DNA of 64,000 nt from Methyloligella sp. (GTDB lineage Bacteria > Pseudomonadota > Alphaproteobacteria > Rhizobiales > HXMU1428-3), in the NCBI GenBank assembly GCA_021604645.1, contig BQJJ01000004.1, forward strand, positions 186,001-250,000. Direction: 5' to 3'. Made by a program: the position numbers and the translations under genes. The first letter of the stretch is position 1, and every line of letters begins with the position of its first letter. This document shows, in pieces, positions 54,405-62,838 of this stretch. A model generated the notes under the pieces. That model had not been told where the DNA came from. It saw only the letters and a program-made list of their open reading frames with translations, and did no database searches.

Positions 54405-55085
54405 TTAGCCTGCTGCTGAGTATAGTCTTTTTTCTACCAGAGGGCTGTTTTGGAATTGGTGAGCGGTTTTCGCGATTGCTAGTACTGCTAAATCAACAAG
54501 TGGTTCAATGATGATCACTGTTAGGTATGCTGCTCCAAAACTAGCTACTTGTGCGACATTCTCAGCTCCAAACCCTTGACCATAAAACGCCCAAAATGCG
54601 ACCCAAGCGATAATGCCACCTTGATAGGCGGTTGATAGCGCAAGAGCATGGCGATATTGGATGTCTTTGTAAGCGGTGTGTTCTGGAATGATTTGTTTGG
54701 CTAACGCGCTCATAGCAAATAGAGGTACTAAGAGTGTTGTTAAATTGATGCCGTATTGTGGTAGATCAGCAGGAGCGAATAACGCGCCTTGTAACAATAA
54801 ACCTGCCGCTAAGCCAATGGCTGTTGGTGCCAATCCGAATAAAAGGAATAAAGTAGAGCCCATAATGAGATGGACTTCAGAAACTCCAATAGGATGATGA
54901 GGTAAGACCTCAAAATAACAAAATACAATAAGGCTGGTGATGATGCTTCTTATTAGGAGTGAGAAGGCTCCATCTTTTTTTATGGTATCTATCGCGACTT
55001 TACCGACGAGACCTAATGAGCCAACTGCTGTTGCATAGCTCAATGTTATTTTTGCCCCTTCAACAATTCCAGGTTCAATATGCAT
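54405..55085 (-). CDS. cbiM: CbiM-like cobalt transporter permease (energy-coupling factor type)
   Basis: About 226 residues with about six TM segments. It begins MHIEPGIVEGAKITLSYA; the N-terminal Met-His-Ile is the metal-binding start of CbiM substrate-specificity subunits, and HHPIGVSEVHLIMGSTLFLLFG (two conserved His) fits CbiM. It imports Co2+ for cobalamin synthesis. The ATG at 55085 has AAGGAA upstream; an in-frame start at 55124 would bury the functional His. It is preceded by a cobalamin riboswitch. No CbiN/Q/O energising subunits are adjacent, so it is either a solitary type or uses distant partners. Confidence 0.88.
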   Translation of the reverse strand: MHIEPGIVEGAKITLSYATAVGSLGLVGKVAIDTIKKDGAFSLLIRSIITSLIVFCYFEVLPHHPIGVSEVHLIMGSTLFLLFGLAPTAIGLAAGLLLQGALFAPADLPQYGINLTTLLVPLFAMSALAKQIIPEHTAYKDIQYRHALALSTAYQGGIIAWVAFWAFYGQGFGAENVAQVASFGAAYLTVIIIEPLVDLAVLAIAKTAHQFQNSPLVEKRLYSAAG

Positions 55086-55204
55086 GTTTTTTCCTTCACA
55101 TAACTGTGCACTTACCCCGTGCACTCGGTGTTAAAATACAAGCATTTTGGAAGAGAAATTGTCATAAGATGACTTTGCATTGATAGAGATGGACCAATGC
55201 TTCA

Positions 55205-55445
55205 TGCCCCTAATGACCACTGCCCTCCGCAATGCCAAATGGTTCATTTCAGGTCGGTCTCCGGACTTGTGAGTGCCTTTTTACGGGCTAAGATAAACTG
55301 CCTTCCCACATTTGTTTCTAAGAGGTTGTCTCTTGTTGACGAATGCAGTGGCTTTTTGTTTATCGCAACTCACCTACCGTTGCGGGGGCAGTGCCAGATT
55401 TGCCATTTAATTGATTAAATGGCGCACAGGCTTCCCAGTTATTTC
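55205..55445 (-). promoter_or_regulatory. Cobalamin (AdoCbl) riboswitch controlling cbiM
   Basis: On the minus strand the 5' GGGAAGCCTGTGCGCC is followed by the conserved core GCACTGCCCCCGCAACGGTA (about 55372-55391 in window numbering), a GCCACTG segment, GTGGGAAGGC, and the terminal AGTCCGGAGACCGACCTG (about 55250-55267). This is the B12-element pattern in correct order. It ends about 120 bp before the cbiM start, leaving room for an expression platform. The limits are approximate. Confidence 0.92.
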
Positions 55446-55601
55446 ATTTGTCGGAACATCTCACTAAGAAGTAAGTGTGCTCTGGCGATTTCATGAAAAT
55501 CCCTGAATTGAACTGAGACACTAGGTCTTTGATTATGGTCTGTCAAACTAATTGAGCTATGGGAAGTTTTTACTAGGGCTGTGAAGGAATGATGAATAAG
55601 C

Positions 55602-55637
55602 AAAAAAAGGACAAAGCTTAATGCCTTGTCCTTTTTG
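55602..55637 (-). terminator. Rho-independent terminator of the peptidoglycan-binding-domain gene
   Basis: An 11-bp stem AAAAAGGACAA/TTGTCCTTTTT. On the minus strand it ends in a T7 run, about 150 bp after the stop of the next minus-strand gene, with a family B array in between. It also has T5 on the plus strand. Confidence 0.75.
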
Positions 55638-55639
55638 TT

Positions 55640-55786
55640 GGCGCTTCAGATTGCCCACTAGCAACCGCGCTATTGTATGCGCTTCAGGTTGCTCTCTTTA
55701 GTGAGCCTTCAGTTGCCTACTAGCAACCGGCTTAACCAACCGTGCTTTACATTTGCGCTTTAGGTTGCCCATAACCAACCGCGCTG
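55640..55786 (+). repeat. Family B array with a nested unit
   Basis: Unit 1 (55641-55670): GCGC/GCGC, TTGC/GCAA, loop CCACTA. Unit 2 (55679-55744): GCGCTTCAGGTTGC with its partner AACCAACC at about 55733, interrupted by a full inner unit GAGCC, then GTTGC/GCAAC, then GGCTT. Unit 3 (55754-55784): GCGCTTTAGGTTGC with ACCAACCGCGC. All are on the plus strand, opposite to the neighbouring gene. Confidence 0.8.
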
Positions 55787-55788
55787 TA

Positions 55789-56523
55789 TTAGTTTGAACA
55801 GTCGATTGTGACGTCGAATTTTCTGATGTTGTTAGCTTCGTTGCTTTCTTCGATCAGATTGTATGGATCAACTTGAGCATAAAGCGTTACTTTAGTTACG
55901 CCATTGGCACCTGTTGCATTATCGAATTCTTGAATGCCAGCTTCTTTAATAAGTTTTTGAAATTGAGCTGTTGTTAGAGTGCCTGTTCGTGCTGCGCCTT
56001 GGTCACCTTGGAAGGCACGAATTGCTGTGCGCGTGTTAGAACCAATCACACCATCAATGCCTCTTGGGTCAAAGCCTAATTTTGAAAGAGCCGTTTGGAT
56101 GGTTGCTGCACGGTTACGGTTTGATAGTTGTTTTTGTGCGGCTTGTAGTTGTCCTTTAGAAATTGAAAGGAAAAAACGACCTTTTTTCAAAACACCTTTA
56201 GCAAGCTCAAACGCTAGGCCTTCTTGATCAAGTGGCTTTAGATTTGCTTTCTCTTTGATTTTTGCAATCATGTCGATGTTTTCTGGAACCCAAACAGCCA
56301 GAATTGAGCGAAATGTTTCTGAGAGACCAAAAGAAGCGGCTTCAGTACCAATGTTTTTAATTGCGATACGGCCAGAAGCAAGAGGTTCGCTTGTGAGGCA
56401 AGAGCCAGCGTAAATGCGGCTGTCTTTTTCATTGATTACCAGGTCAGGCTGAGCGTTCGCTGGCGCAGCGCTTGATAGGCTTAAAGAGAATAGTAGTGCG
56501 CCAAGCAAACCTACTTTTTTCAT
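55789..56523 (-). CDS. Secreted protein with CARDB-like segment and peptidoglycan-binding-1 domain
   Basis: About 244 residues. Signal peptide MKKVGLLGALLFSLSLSSAAPANA. A PGBD1 domain lies near 125-190: RAATIQTALSKLGFDPRGIDGVIGSNTRTAIRAFQ is the classical pattern, with DGxxGxxTRxAIxxFQ. It is flanked by halves that look like a CARDB/adhesion-type beta-sandwich (PDLVINEKDSRIY..GRIAIKNIGTEAASFG and VTLYAQVDPYNLIEESNEANNIRKFDVTI), so the PGBD may be inserted in it. It is exported to the periplasm, probably wall-associated; no catalytic domain. The ATG at 56523 gives the best signal peptide, with AAGGAG 9 bp upstream; 56544 is possible. Confidence 0.8.
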   Translation of the reverse strand: MKKVGLLGALLFSLSLSSAAPANAQPDLVINEKDSRIYAGSCLTSEPLASGRIAIKNIGTEAASFGLSETFRSILAVWVPENIDMIAKIKEKANLKPLDQEGLAFELAKGVLKKGRFFLSISKGQLQAAQKQLSNRNRAATIQTALSKLGFDPRGIDGVIGSNTRTAIRAFQGDQGAARTGTLTTAQFQKLIKEAGIQEFDNATGANGVTKVTLYAQVDPYNLIEESNEANNIRKFDVTIDCSN

Positions 56524-56544
56524 TGAAAAGTGCTCCTTCGTCAT

Positions 56545-56985
56545 GACACTTTACTCCGTTCTTTCTTTAGTTTTGGTTCTATTAAAATCTTGATTATCTA
56601 GTAGGAAGCTCTTGAATTGCCTTACTTGTTTTGACAAAATTATCCTGATTTCTATGCCTAAAAAAAGCGGTCAGTATAAAATTTGTAAAATTTCTGCAAA
56701 ATCCCGTAGAAATCCCCTTATTCTGATCAGTGCCATAATGAGGCCTTTTTTGCAAGTTTTCCATTCGCATTCAATTGGTTATTAACATTGATTAGTATCA
56801 AGGTTTGATATTTTAGCCTCACTTTTTTCGTTTTTGCTCAGTTCTGAGGGAATTTTATCGATTTTGGGGAGTTTTTTGTTTTTCTTTAATGAGGCCATTT
56901 GGTGGTTTGTTAAAGTGAAAATTGATTTCAAGGGGGGAAGGTTTTCGATTTTTAGCTATTTTTTTGTAAAATGCGGTTAATGTGC
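56545..56985. other. Intergenic region without recognisable features
   Basis: A 440-bp AT-rich stretch between two minus-strand genes. No convincing reading frame, repeat family member, terminator or riboswitch was seen. Confidence 0.5.
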
Positions 56986-58161
56986 TTAGCGCATTAACTC
57001 GCCCATAGCTTTTGACACACCACCAACAGTAAGCGGGTACATTTGATTTTCAAAGTTATGTTTGATCATTTTTATAGAGGGGGTCCAGTTCCAATGTTCT
57101 TCAGGGATTGGATTTAACCAGGCTATATGGTCAAAACTGTTCACAACGCGTTTTAGCCAGACTTCTCCCGGTTCGTCATTCATATATTCAACTGAACCGC
57201 CTGGGATGGTTAGCTCATAGGGGCTCATTGAGGCGTCACCTACAAAAATGACTTTATAGTCTTTGTTGTATTTATGCAGGAGATCATAGACTGGGACGCG
57301 TTCTTGCCAGCGGCGGGCATTGTTTTGCCAAACAAAATCATAAAGACAATTGTGAAAATAATAATAATCTAAATGCTTGAATTCTTGATGAGCGGCTGCA
57401 AACAATTGTTCTACTAATTTAATATGCCAGTCCATTGACCCGCCCACATCAAAAAACACAAGGAGTTTTACAGCGTTGCGTCTTTCTGGGCGGTGGCGAA
57501 TGTCAAGATAGCCTTTTTTTGCAGTGGCTTTAATGGTTTGGTCAATATCAAATTCTGTGGCAGCACCATTTCGAACATGTTGGCGAAGGCGGCGAAGGGC
57601 CACTTTCATGTTTCTTGTGCCGAGCTCTTTATCTGGATCTAAGTCTTTAAACTCTCGTTTGTCCCATACTTTGATGGCTTTAAAGTTTCGATTGCCTTTT
57701 TGGCCAATCCGAATGCCTTCTGGGTTATAGCCATAAGCGCCAAAAGGAGATGTACCTCCCGTGCCTATCCATTTGTTCCCGCCTTGGTGACGCTCTTTTT
57801 GTTCCTCCAGGCGTTTTTGGAGTTCTTCCATGATTTTTTCCCAACCGCCTAAGCTCTCAAGTTCTTTGCGTTCTTCTTCGCTTAGGTAAAGTTCGGTTAG
57901 TTTTTGAAGCCATTCTTCAGGGATTTCTGCTGTTGAGAGGTCTTCCATCAGATCTAGCCCCTTAAAACTGTGACTAAAAACTTGGTCAAATTTATCTAAA
58001 TGGCGCTCATCTTTTATCAGGCACATGCGGGAAAAATAATAGAAGTCTTCAATCTTTTTCTTAGGAATATCGTTTTTTAACCCTTCCATCAGTGTGAGAT
58101 ATTCTCGAATTGTCACAGGAAGATTTGCGGTTTTTAATTCGTAAAAAAACTTTAAAAACAT
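56986..58161 (-). CDS. CoxE-like VWA-domain protein
   Basis: 391 residues of the VWA CoxE-like family. The N-terminus FLKFFYELKTANLPVTIREYLTLMEGL is characteristic; the MIDAS region is KLLVFFDVGGSMDWHI (DxGxS variant) with a later Thr/Asp in VIFVGDASMSPYEL. The family works with MoxR AAA+ ATPases, which remodel or load metals into enzymes. No MoxR gene is next to it in the window, which is unusual because the pair is normally adjacent. Several RWQERVPVYDLL-type conserved blocks support the call. Confidence 0.88.
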   Translation of the reverse strand: MFLKFFYELKTANLPVTIREYLTLMEGLKNDIPKKKIEDFYYFSRMCLIKDERHLDKFDQVFSHSFKGLDLMEDLSTAEIPEEWLQKLTELYLSEEERKELESLGGWEKIMEELQKRLEEQKERHQGGNKWIGTGGTSPFGAYGYNPEGIRIGQKGNRNFKAIKVWDKREFKDLDPDKELGTRNMKVALRRLRQHVRNGAATEFDIDQTIKATAKKGYLDIRHRPERRNAVKLLVFFDVGGSMDWHIKLVEQLFAAAHQEFKHLDYYYFHNCLYDFVWQNNARRWQERVPVYDLLHKYNKDYKVIFVGDASMSPYELTIPGGSVEYMNDEPGEVWLKRVVNSFDHIAWLNPIPEEHWNWTPSIKMIKHNFENQMYPLTVGGVSKAMGELMR

Positions 58162-58425
58162 GGTGTTAACTTATTTTCCTATGAAATGAAGGGAGGCTTG
58201 TTTACGGTTTTATTGAGGGCATTAAGCTTATCATAGGGGCAGGGTTAGGACAATATTCAGAAAGAAAATTAGTAATAATGATAAAAATATGAGAAATTCA
58301 GTATTTGTTTTGCTATGTTCTTATCTTAATCAGTATTTTCTTATGGTTTGTGATCTATTTTAAACAGAAATCAAACTATTTAGATAATTATTCTTTATAA
58401 ATATAAATAAAGGAAGGTGGAAAAC

Positions 58426-58656
58426 ATGACACGCATGGATAGATCTTCTGGAAGTATTGAGGGGCATTTTCCAGTTTCTGCGGATGCAAAACAACCAAGG
58501 GTCGTAAAGTATGGAGAGCGACAAGCTTTCTCAACGAAGTTACAGCTTCTAATTCATCAAGCTCAAATAATGAATGAACGAAGTTGTGCACTTCATTTAA
58601 AATTTGCGTTGGCGGCTTTGAAATCTCACGTGCCGTTAAACGAACAAGACCCTTAG
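58426..58656 (+). CDS. Small hypothetical protein
   Basis: 76 residues, unrecognised. AGGAAGGTGG lies about 6 bp before the ATG at 58426, a very good ribosome site, in otherwise AT-rich DNA, which is the main reason to believe it. The protein is basic-neutral with a central amphipathic helix (KLQLLIHQAQIMNERSCALHLKFALAAL), no signal peptide and no Cys motif. It is divergent from the CoxE-like gene. It could be a small regulator; nothing more can be said. Confidence 0.55.
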   Translation: MTRMDRSSGSIEGHFPVSADAKQPRVVKYGERQAFSTKLQLLIHQAQIMNERSCALHLKFALAALKSHVPLNEQDP

Positions 58657-59236
58657 AGAGAGGGTATGTAGTTATGTTTGAGTTTACAGTTTGAATAGCT
58701 CAGCATAAATATCTTTCATTACAATCTGAGATTTTTGATTTGGGTGAATGTTTTGTTTTTAATGATCATTCACTCAATCAGTTTTCTTTTTTTCTAACTT
58801 GCTGTTCTTGTTTGTTTTTTGGTCGTTTTGGACAAGATTGTGAGTTGGTATAGATTAAGTTTGAAAAATGTTTTTTCTCAATTTTGCCATTAAAATAGAT
58901 CAGGATAGAAGATGTAATTATTGTACTTTTCTATTTTAGTTGATTAATTCATTGAATTTATTACTATAAATTTGTTTATACCGAATTGTTTTTATTGGTG
59001 AGCTTTTTAATTTTATAAAAAATGTTCTTTTCGATTATTGATTTGATTTAAGATTTTAATTTTAAATCGATGTTATTCTAAAATTAATAATCCGTATGCA
59101 AACATTTTGAATGAATTTGTATTTGAAGAAATAGATGTTTTTCAATAGCTTTTCGGGTTTCTTAAAATCGATTTTTTTGTTTTTAGAGCTGTGTTTTTGA
59201 TTTTGAGTTTGTTTGGGGTTGAGGGGAGTTTTAGTT
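58657..59236. other. Long, very AT-rich intergenic region
   Basis: About 580 bp with the lowest GC in the window by eye, rich in TTTT/AAAT tracts, between the small gene and the TAXI gene. No repeat of families A-C and no reading frame with a ribosome site was found. It may be a promoter or upstream regulatory region with curved DNA. Confidence 0.5.
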
Positions 59237-60658
59237 TTGGTTGAGTACTCTTTTTGGGGCTATGGACGGACTCTATTTAAAGGCGGGGTTACTTACCGTT
59301 TTCTTTCTTGTGTCATTCTAATTATTCTGTCTTTTTCATTTACTTCTTTTTCGCATGCGGCTCCTTTTTATGAAGAGCTGTTTAGTGCTGCTGAAGAAAC
59401 ACAAACATCGGTGAAGCCTCAACAAGACAAAAAACGTCACCCCAACAAATTAAAATTGAATTCTCCGTCTTCTTCTGCTGGAAAAGTGTTAGCTCAATCT
59501 ACACGATTGGCTCAATCAGAAAAAGTACGCCGTGATGCCAAGACAAAAAGAACACCAAAAAAATCACTTTATGGTCGGGAGGTTTTTCGCAGAAACCACC
59601 ATGTAGTGACTTTATTATCTGGAGGTTTAGCGGGAACGGACGCGCGAATGGCTTCTGATATTAGTAATGTTTTGGATCGGGATGATGGAGATCTCCCTAT
59701 TCGTGTTGTGCCTATGTTAGGACGTGGCGGTGTTCAGAATGTAAAAGATCTTTTGTTTTTAAAAGGGGTTGATATGGCAATTATCTCCCAGGGACAATTA
59801 GGTTTTTTGGAGCTGCAAGATCCTGATTTTTATAAGAACATTCGTAAAAACGTGCAGTATATCACGAAGCTATATAACTCTGAGATGCAGATATTGGCTC
59901 ACCGAAGTGTTGACAATTTGTTGGAGCTTTCAGGGAAGCGGGTGGTGCTGGGTAAGAAGCTTGGTGCCACTGATATGGATGCACGTTATGTGTTTGCACA
60001 ATTGGGTATTGATATTGAGGCGGTGAATGTTGATTTTTCAAATGGCTTAGATCAGTTGGAAAATAATGAAGTTGATGCTATTGTTACCTTTGGAGGTGCA
60101 CCTGTAGAAGGATTTAGAGCATTAAGAGATCCTTCTAAGTTTCATTTTTTACCGATTACTCCCCAGACTGTTGGTTTAGGCCCATATTTTAAAATTACAG
60201 ATGAGTATTTGCCGATTAAGTTAACTTCGAAACAATATCCGAACTTAATAGCAAAAAATAAACCAATATCGACAATTTCTTCCAGTGTGGTTTTGGCCAT
60301 TTATAAATGGAAGCGCAGTCATAAACGATATAAAAAATTGAGCCGTTTTGTTCAGGCTTTTTTTACAAATTTATATGGTTTCGATCAAAGATCGCGTCAT
60401 CCAAAATGGCAAGAAATTAACATTGATGCAAAAGTAGTTGGGTGGTCTCAATTTGGGGCTGCTTCTGAATGGCTTAGAAACCGGCGCAAAGAAATCGGAC
60501 AAGAAGTTTCGGCTGGTGAAATGAAAATAGCAATGGATGCCTTTGTTCGGCAATATTCCAAAATCGGGAATTCTGAACAAGTTGGACCTCTATTAAGGGA
60601 CGATATTTGGGCATCGATGACCAGGGTTTTCGGACGCTGGTGGGCTGTTGGACAATAA
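59237..60658 (+). CDS. TAXI-family TRAP transporter solute-binding-like protein
   Basis: About 473 residues. The N-terminal hydrophobic segment (about 22-42, FLSCVILIILSFSFTSFSHA) is a signal peptide or anchor. After a basic linker, residues about 105-380 form a TAXI periplasmic binding domain: LLSGGLAGTDARMASDI, RGGVQNVKDLLFLKGVDMAIISQG, LLELSGKRVVLGKKLGATDMDAR and NNEVDAIVTFGGAPVEGF. The C-terminal ~90 residues are extra. No ATG is available; the TTG at 59237, with GGGGAG 9 bp upstream, is preferred. No TRAP permease is in the window, so it may act as a sensor or scaffold rather than in transport. Confidence 0.8.
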   Translation: MVEYSFWGYGRTLFKGGVTYRFLSCVILIILSFSFTSFSHAAPFYEELFSAAEETQTSVKPQQDKKRHPNKLKLNSPSSSAGKVLAQSTRLAQSEKVRRDAKTKRTPKKSLYGREVFRRNHHVVTLLSGGLAGTDARMASDISNVLDRDDGDLPIRVVPMLGRGGVQNVKDLLFLKGVDMAIISQGQLGFLELQDPDFYKNIRKNVQYITKLYNSEMQILAHRSVDNLLELSGKRVVLGKKLGATDMDARYVFAQLGIDIEAVNVDFSNGLDQLENNEVDAIVTFGGAPVEGFRALRDPSKFHFLPITPQTVGLGPYFKITDEYLPIKLTSKQYPNLIAKNKPISTISSSVVLAIYKWKRSHKRYKKLSRFVQAFFTNLYGFDQRSRHPKWQEINIDAKVVGWSQFGAASEWLRNRRKEIGQEVSAGEMKIAMDAFVRQYSKIGNSEQVGPLLRDDIWASMTRVFGRWWAVGQ

Positions 60659-60684
60659 GTTCTAATTGGGATGGGATTAGTATT

Positions 60685-62805
60685 GTGAGTAAATTTGGTA
60701 GTGATGATGGATCTAATTCAAATGGTCCAAAGAGAGATCAGGTCTCTGTTGACGGGTTTCGTCTTGATAGTTCTCAGTCTTCTTGGTTGATGGATCGTTT
60801 AGGGGCGCTTGATGAGGAAGATAAGCTGAGTTTATCCAGTTCCGCCGCACAAGTGCAAATGTCTGATAACCGGGATGATCATCCCACACCGCATCAAGAC
60901 CAACAATCGCAACAACAGCATGAACCAACTCGAGATAATGTGTCTCATCTCCAGCCTGTTCACAATCCAGCTCCGCCTCGCAATCAAAATCCATCTGGAG
61001 TTCAACAGGCACAAGATCAGATGAATTCTAAAAAGACACCGGTTCATCCGTCTCAACAGGTTGGGCACCAGGGGGTGCCTGATATTCAACAGAATACTGA
61101 ACAGCATGGTGAGATTGATAGTGAAAGTGCGTTATTACTGCGCCAAAAAATTGAGAACCTAGAGCACCAATTAGCTGAAATTTCGGACCTTACTGGAGAG
61201 CAAAGAGCGAAATATGTTGAAGAGCTAACTCAGCCACAAGGTCGGGGGCCTGTTGGGCCGCCGCATTTGCATGGTGGTGAGGGTTTTGAAGAAGATGTAA
61301 CTTTTCACGATGAAGCTATAGATCCTCATGGTGCTCATTCGCAGGGATATGAGCCGCAAGGCTATCCCCCTCATGGCCAAGAACAGCAGTATCAAACTTC
61401 TGACGAGCACTCGCAATATGCTCACTCTCATGAGGTGCAAACCCCGCACACACATAATCCAAATGCCCATATAGATACAAATGGAGATGGTTATGCTCAT
61501 GAAACTGTTGGCGATGCAGGGCATGGCAATGATCCTTTGACTATGGTCCCTGACTACTCTGACCATCCGCAACATCATGATGCCTCTCATTCTCATGAAA
61601 GAGGTGTGCCATTAGGTTCAAGAGAGGTGCAGTTGCATTCTGATGAGCAGAGAGCTTATGAACAGCAAGCTCAACATGATGCTTATCGTTCGCGTCAAGG
61701 CGGAACGTCTCCTGAGATGCAACATGTTCAAGGTGGTCATCCGCATATGCAACAGGGGGGGCAGGTTCAACACGCACCTCATCAACAGGAATATGCTGAA
61801 CTGCCGCAATTTTTGGCACCTATTCAGCAAGAGAAAAAAGGTCGCCCGGCTTATTTAGCAGTGCTTGGTTCTGTTGGGGCTTTGTTGGTTGCAGGTGGCA
61901 TTGCTTACACTTATTTAAATGGTGGTGTGAGTGATGTTATTAAAAGTGATTTATCTAGCATACGCCTGAAAGAACCATCAAAATTATCTGATGCTGCTGA
62001 CCGTGTTGATGAGCCTTCTGTCAAAGGTGCACAGCTAGCTAAGGTCACACCTAAGATAAACCTCAATAAGCGGTTTACGGTCAACCCACTTGAGGGTACA
62101 GCTGGGCAAAACCTGCCATTGAATATCCAATTGCCAAATGATGCAGGTTTAGCTTCTGCGTTTTTAGTGGTACGTAATTTACCAGATTGGGCGAAGCTTA
62201 ATTATGGGCGTCAGATGAATGGCTTGTGGATGGTTTCTGTTTCTCAAGTTAATGAGTTAGAGATGATTATTCCTGAGGATCAACCAGGGATATTTGCATT
62301 TGAAATTGATTTGGTTGTGAATGCAGGTGATGCGCCGGTGACGAAAAAAGTCACAGCAAATATTACTCCTTATAAAGCGCCAGAACCTGAAAAGGTTGAG
62401 CAACCTGAAGTCGTTACGCCGGCTGCTGAAGAAAAACAAAAAGTGGCATCGATTGAAGCCGATACTGAAAATTCAGAGCTTATTAAACAACCTGGTGTTG
62501 GCGTTAATCAAGGGCCTTTGATTATTGACCAGGCTTTGGAAGAAAAATGGTTGGAGCGAGGAACGCGGCTCTTGCGTGCTGGAGATGTTTCGGCTGCACG
62601 CCTTGCATTTTCTCATTTGGCTGAACAGGGTTCTGGACGCGCGGCTCTTGCTATGGGGATGACTTTTGACCCTAATCAGCCAAGTGCGCGGGTGGTTTCT
62701 GGGATTAAGCTTGATAAGAAACGTGCCAGGTTTTGGTATCAACGCGCTTTGTCTCTTGGTCATGAAGGGGCACGTGATCCATTGCGCCAATTAGATCGAA
62801 ATTAG
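60685..62805 (+). CDS. Large disordered His/Gln-rich single-TM protein with Sel1-like C-terminus
   Basis: About 706 residues starting at GTG 60685, 27 bp after the TAXI stop. Residues 1-385 are low-complexity, rich in Gln, His, Asp and Pro with a short coiled coil near 155-180 (LRQKIENLEHQLAEI). One TM helix is near 388-408 (LAVLGSVGALLVAGGIAYTYL). A predicted beta-sandwich follows (about 455-580: NPLEGTAGQNLPLNIQLP, NLPDWAKLNYG), and then a Sel1/TPR-like end (about 615-700: ARLAFSHLAEQGSGRAALAMGMTF and ARFWYQRALSLGHEGARDPL). Its composition is reminiscent of the EAL protein tail at the window start. The two genes form an operon of unknown function. Confidence 0.7.
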   Translation: MSKFGSDDGSNSNGPKRDQVSVDGFRLDSSQSSWLMDRLGALDEEDKLSLSSSAAQVQMSDNRDDHPTPHQDQQSQQQHEPTRDNVSHLQPVHNPAPPRNQNPSGVQQAQDQMNSKKTPVHPSQQVGHQGVPDIQQNTEQHGEIDSESALLLRQKIENLEHQLAEISDLTGEQRAKYVEELTQPQGRGPVGPPHLHGGEGFEEDVTFHDEAIDPHGAHSQGYEPQGYPPHGQEQQYQTSDEHSQYAHSHEVQTPHTHNPNAHIDTNGDGYAHETVGDAGHGNDPLTMVPDYSDHPQHHDASHSHERGVPLGSREVQLHSDEQRAYEQQAQHDAYRSRQGGTSPEMQHVQGGHPHMQQGGQVQHAPHQQEYAELPQFLAPIQQEKKGRPAYLAVLGSVGALLVAGGIAYTYLNGGVSDVIKSDLSSIRLKEPSKLSDAADRVDEPSVKGAQLAKVTPKINLNKRFTVNPLEGTAGQNLPLNIQLPNDAGLASAFLVVRNLPDWAKLNYGRQMNGLWMVSVSQVNELEMIIPEDQPGIFAFEIDLVVNAGDAPVTKKVTANITPYKAPEPEKVEQPEVVTPAAEEKQKVASIEADTENSELIKQPGVGVNQGPLIIDQALEEKWLERGTRLLRAGDVSAARLAFSHLAEQGSGRAALAMGMTFDPNQPSARVVSGIKLDKKRARFWYQRALSLGHEGARDPLRQLDRN

Positions 62806-62838
62806 GTTTCAGTATTCGTTTCATATCTGCTTTGTAAT

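Noticed and set aside
54284-54511. Plus-strand frame starting in repeat A8
   Set aside because: Runs through the structured repeat and the cbiM 3' end; no family resemblance.
61225-61596. Met/Ile/Arg-rich minus-strand frame
   Set aside because: Antisense of the His/Gln-rich low-complexity region of the real plus-strand gene.
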